Part shown: one piece after another, positions 51,101-57,728 of the stretch
Layout: the number at the start of each line of letters is the position of its first letter
Position numbering within the stretch: position 1 is the first letter of the stretch
Assembly: GCA_002407045.1 (NCBI GenBank)
Contig: DHKB01000057.1
Location: 1 to 64,000, forward strand
DNA length: 64,000 bases
Source: Candidatus Bruticola papionis
GTDB taxonomy: Bacteria > Vulcanimicrobiota > Xenobia > Xenobiales > Xenobiaceae
Direction of reading: 5' to 3'
The notes under the pieces: generated by a model
The model's database searches: none
Told to the model about the DNA's origin: nothing
Seen by the model: only the letters and a program-made list of their open reading frames with translations
Translations under genes and position numbers: made by a program

Positions 51101-52125
51101 TTTTCATCCTGACGTCGGTAAGCGTCAGCTTTCATTAAAGCCAACACGTAACGGATAGCGGCAACAACGTCGTCTTTGCTAAGAATGGAAGGATACTCCA
51201 AGCGCTTACCGCACTCGCAGCAATCTTCTTTATCGGGCATGTTGTAGGCGCCACAGTGGGTGCACACAATCTTGCGGCCCAATTTGCGAGCCAAACGATA
51301 GCTACCTACTCTGGCTAAATCGTAGCGTTTGCGCTCGAAGAATAAATTGTTCAACAACGTACGGGCGCTCTCTTGAGAGGGCTGCTCACCAGGACGTTGC
51401 TTTTTATAAATTTCTAACAGAGCTTCTTCTACAGTCTCTACAGAGTCTTTAGCGAGAGTGTTCTCAAGCAAAGGCTCGCCATTAAAGAGAGCTCTGATAT
51501 CATCATCACTTTCATACTCTAAAGCGCGCAGCAACACGGTTGCGGGCAGCTTGCGGGCTTTATCGATACGCACATAAATGATACCGGCAGTATCGGTCTC
51601 GAATTCCATCCAAGCGCCGCGGTTAGGAATAACTACAGCCGACCAAGTGGAATGACCAGTGTTAGGATCTTCGTGATGCTGATAATAGATACCCGGAGAA
51701 CGTACCAACTGGCTAACGATAACACGCTCGGCGCCATTGATAATGAACGTTCCTTGCTCAGTCATAGCAGGGAAATCGCCAATAAAGATCTCTTGTTCCC
51801 TAGCTTCGCGTACTTCGCCGTTTTCTTTGGTGGTTAAGCGAACTTTAACTTTTAAAGGATAGGCGTAAGTGGCATCTTTGTCACGGCACGTTTCAACCGA
51901 CTGGGGCGGTTCGTCTAATTTATGCTCAAGGAATTCCAGCACTAAGTTGCCGGTAAAGTCCTCGATTGGAGATATATCTTTAAAGGTATCGTCCATACCT
52001 TTTTGTAAAAAGCGGCTGTAAGACGAGCGCTGGAGCTCAATTAAGTAAGGGAGCTCCATAACCGGCGGAATTTTTTGGAAAGATATACGCCCTGTGGCCT
52101 CGTTCTTGTGTCGAAGAAACGACAT
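48154..52125 (-). CDS. rpoB: RNA polymerase subunit beta, with extra zinc ribbon
   Basis: A 1323-residue core subunit. Conserved landmarks include [19 protein letters not shown], the rifampicin region [20 protein letters not shown] followed by [33 protein letters not shown] and [13 protein letters not shown]. Residues 288-305 contain a CTHC...CCEC zinc-ribbon insertion after KLGRK, where most beta subunits have only a short link. Length lies between the Firmicutes and Proteobacteria forms. The ATG at 52125 is preferred because GAGGAGG lies ten bases upstream; an in-frame start at 52149 would overlap it. Transcribed from a promoter about 500 bases upstream. Confidence 0.97.
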   Translation of the reverse strand: [1323 protein letters not shown]

Positions 52126-52626
52126 TCGAGAAGATCCTCCTCTGCGCAATTAGCTGACATACTCCCCATGCCCAAGGGTAGAGGATTCTTAGATGCAAAC
52201 GAACTCTATTTCCGCTGAACGGATTATGCAAGTTCTCTCTAAATAGATGATGCCCCATCTATGTACAAATATTCTCATTCTCTGCGCCCTACTTTTCTGC
52301 TGGCGAGAGCAGATCCCATAAGGCGTCTCAGCTGAATATGCTTCGGAAACAGATTGCCTCTCCAACCAATCGCAGCAAGGCGGAATAGCCACACCGAAAG
52401 GTTGCAAGTTGTAGCATTTTTAGCTTATTCCTACGCGAAGAAAGAACAAAAAGAGCGCACACCAGCACCTTGCCAGTGCGTAAGCTCCTTAGCCATCCCC
52501 TTTTATAGAACTTTTCAAGCAAAACTTGTTCCGAGTCTTATCAATACTCAACCCAAACTGATCGGCAAAACACCGATCTCGCGAGGGCTTAACAGCCCCA
52601 TGAGGGAATTTTGGCCCTCTATCGCG
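52126..52626 (-). promoter_or_regulatory. Long structured leader of rpoBC
   Basis: About 500 nt separate the predicted transcription start from rpoB, without a supported gene on either strand. The leader contains small hairpins such as GATCGG-N7-CCGATC near 52560-52578 and a terminator-like structure at 52448-52486. The usual rplJ-rplL genes upstream of rpoB are absent. Confidence 0.55.
52448..52486 (-). terminator. Putative attenuator in the rpoBC leader
   Basis: On the minus strand GAGC and GCAC (with a short bulge) pair with GTGC and GCTC, enclosing an inner loop, and the stem is followed by five T. It lies about 150-180 nt into the leader. Confidence 0.5.
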
Positions 52627-52632
52627 CATGAT

Positions 52633-52661
52633 ATAATACAACAATAAGATAGTAAAGTCAA
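52633..52661 (-). promoter_or_regulatory. Sigma-70 promoter of rpoBC
   Basis: On the minus strand TTGACT (52656-52661) and TATTAT (52633-52638) are separated by 17 bases; each hexamer matches consensus at five of six positions. Confidence 0.8.
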
Positions 52662-52732
52662 GTTTAGGCAAACATCAGAGCCCAGCCAGAGCCAAGCTAC
52701 TTATCAAAAACCTAGTTTCAAGTAATTTTTTT

Positions 52733-52741
52733 TGTTATAAT
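52733..52741 (+). promoter_or_regulatory. Extended -10 element of the gapR-like gene
   Basis: TGTTATAAT fits an extended -10 (TGnTATAAT) 45 bases upstream of the start codon. No good -35 is visible. Confidence 0.6.
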
Positions 52742-52785
52742 GCCCCGGCAACTTAAACAAATTGACACACTTTGGGAGGAACAAA

Positions 52786-53049
52786 ATGGAACCAGATGCC
52801 AAACTTGAAGCTATTGTCGAGCGCATTGAAGCTTTGGAAGAAGAAAAAGCAGGCATAGCTCAAGATATCAAAGACGTATATGCCGAAGCAAAAATCGAAG
52901 GATTCGATGTTAAAGTTTTGCGCCGTATTATTAGCTTGCGCAAGCTTGAACCTCAAGAAAGAGAAGAGCAAGAAAGTTTATTGACTCTCTACATGCAAGC
53001 TTTAGGAATGTATAGCAACGCTCATAACAAACCAGAAGAGACAAAATAA
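52786..53049 (+). CDS. GapR-like (DUF2312) DNA-binding protein
   Basis: An 87-residue helical protein: LEAIVERIEALEEEKAGIAQ, DIKDVYAEAKIEGFDVKVLR and RIISLRKLEPQEREEQESLL. This is the pattern of the DUF2312 family, whose Caulobacter member GapR (89 residues) binds overtwisted DNA ahead of replication and transcription. Length and charged helical layout agree. The ATG at 52786 follows GGGAGGA; an in-frame start at 52762 is less likely. Divergent from rpoBC. A cytoplasmic, nucleoid-associated role is likely by family. Confidence 0.82.
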   Translation: MEPDAKLEAIVERIEALEEEKAGIAQDIKDVYAEAKIEGFDVKVLRRIISLRKLEPQEREEQESLLTLYMQALGMYSNAHNKPEETK

Positions 53050-53055
53050 ACTATT

Positions 53056-53130
53056 TTTTGCGGCTTGTCAGCTGTTCAATAGTTTTATTGCCTGTACAGA
53101 AAAACGGTCTAGCATTGACAAGCCGCAAAA
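53056..53130. repeat. 15-bp perfect inverted repeat after the gapR-like gene
   Basis: TTTTGCGGCTTGTCA (53056-53070) and TGACAAGCCGCAAAA (53116-53130) face each other across 45 bases, between the gapR-like gene and the tRNA gene. No T-run follows the right arm. Confidence 0.7.
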
Positions 53131-53161
53131 TATGGATATAATCATTCGAGCATAGTTATGT

Positions 53162-53238
53162 CGAGGCGTAGCGCAGCCTGGCAGCGCGCAACGTTCGGGA
53201 CGTTGAGGTCGGAGGTTCAAATCCTCTCGCCTCGACCA
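53162..53238 (+). tRNA. tRNA-Pro (anticodon CGG)
   Basis: A 77-nt cloverleaf. The acceptor stem is CGAGGCG with CGCCTCG, discriminator A, and CCA is encoded. The D arm is GCGC...GCGC, the anticodon stem CAACG / CGTTG with loop TTCGGGA (anticodon CGG, reading CCG), and the T arm has loop TTCAAAT. A terminator follows. Confidence 0.95.
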
Positions 53239-53254
53239 TACAGCGGATAAAGGG

Positions 53255-53289
53255 CCAATCAGCAAGGGGTGTTGATTGGTTCTTTTTTT
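53255..53289 (+). terminator. Terminator after tRNA-Pro
   Basis: CCAATCA (53255-53261) pairs with TGATTGG (53273-53279), followed by a T-rich run. Confidence 0.75.
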
Positions 53290-53338
53290 GCGTCCTACAC
53301 TGTTGAGCAAGCACTTATTTTACAGTGACTATTTTTGG

Positions 53339-54244
53339 CTAGACTTGGACGTCGATAACTTCCTCTGGATCTACCGTCTCAAAGTTGCGATACTTGGCTG
53401 GCAGTAACTCAAACAGCCTATGCATAATTTGCAAACGAAAAGGATCAGTGTCCTCAATAATTCTATGTTCAAAAGGACGAACAGCCGTTTTTATATATGG
53501 TTCAATAATATCTTCTATTTGACTAAAACGAACCACAACATTTTCAGGTTCACCAGCAGGAAAGCGGCCAAAGATTAAGCTTCCAGGCTTACTTAAAACA
53601 ACAGCATCAATATCAGGCAAAACGGTAGGTTCCATTTCTGTCCAAAATATAGAGCGAAATATTTGCTTACGTGACAATTTATTGCGCATTAAGACAATAC
53701 GCGGTACATAAATTCCGCGTCCTTCGTAGCGTTTAGTCAATTGAGAGCGAGCGTTGGCATAACGCCACATAGCGTCCATTTGTTCCATAGGGAAATAATG
53801 GGGCAATTCGTCATCGCCCATAGACATGCGATGGATAGTACGTTTATTTTGCTCATTCCAGATAATTTGCAACTGATCTCCATCCGGCTTTTCAATTATC
53901 TGGCCATTGGGAGTACAAATCCAATACTTGTTTTGCCTAGCGAATTGGGCCAAGATAGGCATACTTTCACGGGCTATAAAAGTAGGGCAAACACAAGGAA
54001 CGCTGACACTTAAACCAGTTTCGTAAGCGTTAGAATCTATAACTACAGAGCTCGGAGTTTTGCAAACAAATTCAAAAGAGACTAAAGTTTCAGGGTTTAT
54101 ATATTCAGCACTCCATAAAGCGCCTCGGGCTCCGCCTTCAGTGATTTCTATATGGGGAGAAATAGTGGCAACTTTTTCTTTCAATTCTTCTGGAGTAGGA
54201 CGCGGATTTGCCGTTGAGACCAAGAAATCCATATCAAAACCCAA
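53339..54244 (-). CDS. Conserved-looking protein, unknown
   Basis: A 301-residue soluble protein with mixed alpha/beta character that I do not recognise. Notable stretches are MGFDMDFLVSTANPRPTPEE, HIEITEGGARGALWSAEYIN and PHYFPMEQMDAMWRYANARS. No catalytic motif or signal peptide is obvious. It starts with TTG at 54242-54244, supported by GGAGG eight to nine bases upstream; an ATG at 54232 is the alternative. It stands alone on the minus strand, divergent from the gene at 54474. Confidence 0.65.
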   Translation of the reverse strand: MGFDMDFLVSTANPRPTPEELKEKVATISPHIEITEGGARGALWSAEYINPETLVSFEFVCKTPSSVVIDSNAYETGLSVSVPCVCPTFIARESMPILAQFARQNKYWICTPNGQIIEKPDGDQLQIIWNEQNKRTIHRMSMGDDELPHYFPMEQMDAMWRYANARSQLTKRYEGRGIYVPRIVLMRNKLSRKQIFRSIFWTEMEPTVLPDIDAVVLSKPGSLIFGRFPAGEPENVVVRFSQIEDIIEPYIKTAVRPFEHRIIEDTDPFRLQIMHRLFELLPAKYRNFETVDPEEVIDVQV

Positions 54245-54473
54245 AACGCGTACCTCCGGAGAAAAGCTCTGTCCCTCCCGTTAACATTTTGTTTTTTTTC
54301 ATTATTAACCTCCCGCCTAAAATCATGCATATAAAAAATATCGGGGCTTAGAACGCTAACCTTCAGCACTGGCTCTCTTCAAAAGAAGGGCAGGGAGTAA
54401 ACAGACAAGAACTTTAAGCGGAGTTAGTTAGTACAAAAAAATCAGTCAGCCTTCAAGAGATGGAGAAACGAAT

Positions 54474-55610
54474 ATGATTGCTTTTAACTTTAAAAAGTAT
54501 TTATCTATTGTCGGAGCCCTAGCTTTGTTTACTTGCGCAACTCCCTCAGTATCTCCGGCTCAAGCAGAAAACGGTGGAGACAATAACGGCGTTACCATCT
54601 ATCAAGCGACAGAGTCAGCTCCTGAGCAGGAAACTCAAAAAGCAGAAATCACCGAGGCTTCCTCCTCTACTGTAGGCAGCTCCACTTCAGGCACTTCAGA
54701 TTCAGAGTATACCGACGAAGCCGCTCCCATATTCGATATGCGTGGCGATGATGGCGTTCTTAAAGATTTCCGTCCCAGCGCTTTGTCTTTTATCAGTCGC
54801 AATCGCATCTTAGTTTGCGACGAAAATAGCCAACAAATGCATATTTTTGACACAGAGGGTCGACGTTTTCGCCGTCTCGGAGTACCGCGCACTTTTCCTC
54901 AACCGCGTTATACTGGCTTATGCAATCTTGAAGACGGTAAGTTTTTCGTTGTGGGCAGCCACTACCATGTCAACAATAATGTACGTTACCTTTGGGCCAG
55001 AGGCGTGCTTCATTACTATGAGTTGCGCGGCGAGCGCTTTACAGATAACTCGGCAGCCAACAATTACGATCCGGAGATGGCTTGGCGCAATACAGGCTAT
55101 TTCGGTGAGAATGCCCAGCAACGTTTGAAAGTAGAAGGTATCGCTTGCAATCCTATTGACGACGCTCTTTACTTTGCTCTTTCCCAGCCTATGAACAAAG
55201 ATGAAAGCGTCATTATCTATAAAGCTTCACTCAACCAAATTATTGAGCGCAAAAAGAAGATCAATTTTGAAACTTTAAAGACTAACTTAAAGCCGGGATT
55301 GGACAGTTCACTCAACGAGCCTTTTATTCTAACTGATATTTATTACGTACAAGATAAGGGATTGCTCTTTCTCTTGTCTTCCAAAACTCCAGACGAAAGA
55401 TTTAGCGGCACCAGTCAAATTTGGTATCAGCCTGATGGCTCTGAAGAAGCTCGCTTAGTAGCTGACAATATTGCACCTGGCAACTTTGCCTCCGGTTTGG
55501 CTGCTTACAAAGTGGGCGACAACTACAACATCGGCATAGTTTTTGATAATAATCCAGCCCAGAATGACACTCCTTCGCGCTTTTTGCTCTTGGAAGACGT
55601 CTCTTTCTAA
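54474..55610 (+). CDS. Exported beta-propeller-like protein, unknown
   Basis: The 378-residue protein has a Sec signal peptide (basic start, hydrophobic IVGALALFTCA, probable cleavage after SPAQA), then a Ser/Thr/Glu-rich linker to about residue 85. The remainder has repeated strand motifs (FISRNRILVCDENSQQMHIF, GKFFVVGSHYHVN, ALYFALSQPM, GLLFLLSSKT), as in propeller proteins. It is expected in the periplasm or envelope. GGAG precedes the ATG. The YkgJ-type gene follows after 18 bases, so the two are probably cotranscribed. Confidence 0.6.
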   Translation: MIAFNFKKYLSIVGALALFTCATPSVSPAQAENGGDNNGVTIYQATESAPEQETQKAEITEASSSTVGSSTSGTSDSEYTDEAAPIFDMRGDDGVLKDFRPSALSFISRNRILVCDENSQQMHIFDTEGRRFRRLGVPRTFPQPRYTGLCNLEDGKFFVVGSHYHVNNNVRYLWARGVLHYYELRGERFTDNSAANNYDPEMAWRNTGYFGENAQQRLKVEGIACNPIDDALYFALSQPMNKDESVIIYKASLNQIIERKKKINFETLKTNLKPGLDSSLNEPFILTDIYYVQDKGLLFLLSSKTPDERFSGTSQIWYQPDGSEEARLVADNIAPGNFASGLAAYKVGDNYNIGIVFDNNPAQNDTPSRFLLLEDVSF

Positions 55611-55628
55611 GGGAGTGGAGTAAAAAAA

Positions 55629-56171
55629 ATGAGCAGAGAAGATTTAGAATTTTTGCAAGAATCAGGCCAGGAATGGTATGCTCCTGAGGGACTACGTTTT
55701 ACTTGTCAGCGCTGCGGGCGTTGCTGTTCCGGCCCTTCCGGAATAGTACAATGCACAGACGAAGAAGCCAAAGCTATGGCTGAAGAATTACAAATGGGCT
55801 GGGAAGAATTTTTGCATTCTGTGGTCTGTCGCTACAATGGGCAGTTTTACGTAAAGGAAGTGAAGTGTCGATACGGTTTTGATTGCGTATTATTAAAGCG
55901 TGACGAAAACAATGCCCAAGCCCCCACCGGATGTATGGTGAGAAATTCACGTCCTGTACAATGTCGTACCTGGCCATTTTGGCCGGAAGTGGTCTTTTCG
56001 CCCAAAAACTGGCGTTTAGCTTCCAGGCGCTGCCCAGGCGTAGGTGTGGGCGAATTGCATAGTGTTGAAGAAATACGCGAAAAAGTGGCTTTAACTTTCG
56101 ATCCTACAGACGCTCCCCCAGAAAATATGGTTCTAGCCACCCGCTTGCCTCGTCGTACGAGCGAAAGTTAA
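55629..56171 (+). CDS. YkgJ-family cysteine cluster protein
   Basis: A 180-residue protein with the YkgJ-type metal-binding signature: FTCQRCGRCCSGPSGIVQCT near the N-terminus, then CRYGFDCVLL, GCMVRNSRPVQCRTWPFWPE and a last cysteine in SRRCPGVG. This family is annotated as zinc- or iron-chelating and its function is unclear. The conserved cysteines are all present. GGAG lies about 11 bases before the ATG. It is probably in an operon with the exported protein upstream. Confidence 0.85.
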   Translation: MSREDLEFLQESGQEWYAPEGLRFTCQRCGRCCSGPSGIVQCTDEEAKAMAEELQMGWEEFLHSVVCRYNGQFYVKEVKCRYGFDCVLLKRDENNAQAPTGCMVRNSRPVQCRTWPFWPEVVFSPKNWRLASRRCPGVGVGELHSVEEIREKVALTFDPTDAPPENMVLATRLPRRTSES

Positions 56172-56177
56172 AGCAAT

Positions 56178-56555
56178 TTAATTTTTGTACCAAATTTTTT
56201 TAGCGTCTATTGATCTATCCCAATCGCGGCCGCCATGAACTGTAATGAGCGCTCCTTTCTTTATATCGTTGAAGAACTCGGACCAATCCACTTTTTCATA
56301 ACGGAATTCGCCATCATCTGGCTGAGGAGTAACGCGTCTCATTAGTTCGGTGTTGTATTTTACATAAATCCAATTTTGGCGACGATTGGGATTAGCTTCA
56401 AGTTCGGCTATACCCAAGCGCTGTTCGGCCTTATCAACTACAACCACTCTATACTCGCCAGTTGTCAAAAGAATTTGAGCTTGGGCAGTGCTTGCACACC
56501 CCAATCCTACAAAAATTACAGCCAAAATGGCCAAATATTTGCTTATTTTTATCAT
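56178..56555 (-). CDS. Small exported protein, unknown
   Basis: A 125-residue protein with a signal peptide (KISKYLAILAVIFVGLGCAS, probable cleavage after STAQA). The cysteine at the end of the hydrophobic core does not have a good lipobox residue at -3, so signal peptidase I processing seems more likely. The mature part (VVVDKAEQRLGIAELEANPN, WSEFFNDIKKGALITVHGGR) is small and beta-rich. It is convergent with the YkgJ-type gene, with only six bases between their ends. Confidence 0.65.
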   Translation of the reverse strand: MIKISKYLAILAVIFVGLGCASTAQAQILLTTGEYRVVVVDKAEQRLGIAELEANPNRRQNWIYVKYNTELMRRVTPQPDDGEFRYEKVDWSEFFNDIKKGALITVHGGRDWDRSIDAKKIWYKN

Positions 56556-56760
56556 TTTTTGCTCCGATTCAACATGTAGTTTTAAGTATAAAAGAAGTTT
56601 TCACGCCTTTTGTTTTGGGAAACTATGCTTTTCACTAGCATAGAGTCGCTATTTTCGTCGCCACGGCAAGCCTATCCCCCCTTAGCAGGATTTAAGCCTA
56701 AGAAGCTCGCAACCAACCACAGGTATTTTTGTTGTTAAACTTAAGAGGCGGTGTGTTTTT

Positions 56761-57234
56761 ATGGCAAATTATCCCTGTGCAGAATGTGGTAGTATGGTAG
56801 AAACAAGAGGCATAGGCACTTGCCCCAAATGCGGATGCAAAAAGCCTTTTAAATGTAGTAAGTGTGGTAAGCAAATCGGATTAGATTTCGTTTACAAGCC
56901 AGAGAGACTTACTTTTAGCGGCAAGCCGCTTTACTGTTTAGATTGTGGATCTGACGTAGAGCAAGTTCCCTGCGCTCGTTGTGGTAAAACTCTAATCCGA
57001 TCTACCGGCGTAGAAAGACCTATAGACGGAGTTATTAAAGTTTATCACAAAGAATGTCTTGAGCAGCAGAGCAGAATTTATACATTCGTAATGCCAATTA
57101 CTGTGTTCGTAGTAGGCGCTATTGTAGGTTACGCTGGTCTTACGCTAGCCCACGCTGCATACGGCGCTGTCTTGGGCTTCTTGGTGGGAGCGGGTTTAGG
57201 CAAAGTCGCAGCTGACAGATATCTACCTAATTAG
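56761..57234 (+). CDS. Zinc-ribbon membrane protein
   Basis: A 157-residue protein. The N-terminal ~85 residues hold four CxxC pairs (YPCAECGSM, GTCPKCGCKKPF, FKCSKCGKQI, VPCARCGKTL) plus further cysteines, forming two or three zinc ribbons. Two hydrophobic segments follow (YTFVMPITVFVVGAIVGYAG and YGAVLGFLVGAGLGKVA), the second a glycine-zipper helix. The topology suggests a cytoplasmic zinc domain anchored to the membrane; the role is unknown. TAAGAGG lies about 12 bases before the ATG. Confidence 0.7.
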   Translation: MANYPCAECGSMVETRGIGTCPKCGCKKPFKCSKCGKQIGLDFVYKPERLTFSGKPLYCLDCGSDVEQVPCARCGKTLIRSTGVERPIDGVIKVYHKECLEQQSRIYTFVMPITVFVVGAIVGYAGLTLAHAAYGAVLGFLVGAGLGKVAADRYLPN

Positions 57235-57277
57235 CCAAGTAGTTTCAAGCATCACATTAAAGCACAGTTCACATAAA

Positions 57278-57322
57278 AAGAAGCCGCAACCTCAGGTGAT
57301 ATGAGCGAAGTTGCGGCTTCTT
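57278..57322. terminator. Bidirectional terminator
   Basis: AAGAAGCCGCAAC (57278-57290) pairs perfectly with GTTGCGGCTTCTT (57310-57322). The A-run on the left gives a T-run on the minus strand, serving the gene at 57339 and probably the gene at 56761. Confidence 0.85.
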
Positions 57323-57338
57323 ATCTAATTATAGGAAA

Positions 57339-57644
57339 TTAGGCAGTAAAAAGCTTAGGCACAAACCCTAAGCAATGAAGTCTGGAAATAGACTCTTGGA
57401 AATATTCCTCGGTACCAGGTTCAAGCTCTTCCCAAGTGTAGGTAAGCACCGTGTCAACCGATCCCAATTTGCGCCTTACCCGGCGTGGAGCGTTGAAAAA
57501 CTCGGTCAGACGGCGATTTAGCCCTACATCTGGGCAATCAACTTTCACGCCCTCTTCATTATCGAAACTCACGGTGCCCAAAGGGAACTCCCCCAATTTG
57601 CGCCCGTCACGAGCCATAACTAAAGGATACAAGACATAATCCAC
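57339..57644 (-). CDS. Small protein, unknown
   Basis: A 101-residue soluble protein (PLVMARDGRKLGEFPLGTVS, VDCPDVGLNRRLTEFF, RVRRKLGSVDTVLTYTWEE). It starts with GTG at 57642-57644, nine bases after AAAGGA. No motif was recognised. It ends just before a shared terminator and may be cotranscribed with the gene at 57729, 84 bases upstream. Confidence 0.6.
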   Translation of the reverse strand: MDYVLYPLVMARDGRKLGEFPLGTVSFDNEEGVKVDCPDVGLNRRLTEFFNAPRRVRRKLGSVDTVLTYTWEELEPGTEEYFQESISRLHCLGFVPKLFTA

Positions 57645-57728
57645 AGCTCATAATCCTTTCGTGAACTTACATTTTTCCCAACTTTGCTTCTCTTATAAAA
57701 GGAGACAAAAAATTTCGACTAAGCTGCC

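Noticed and set aside
56556..56760. Riboswitch in the leader of the zinc-ribbon gene
   Set aside because: The region has short hairpins but matches no riboswitch consensus I know; nothing firm could be supported.
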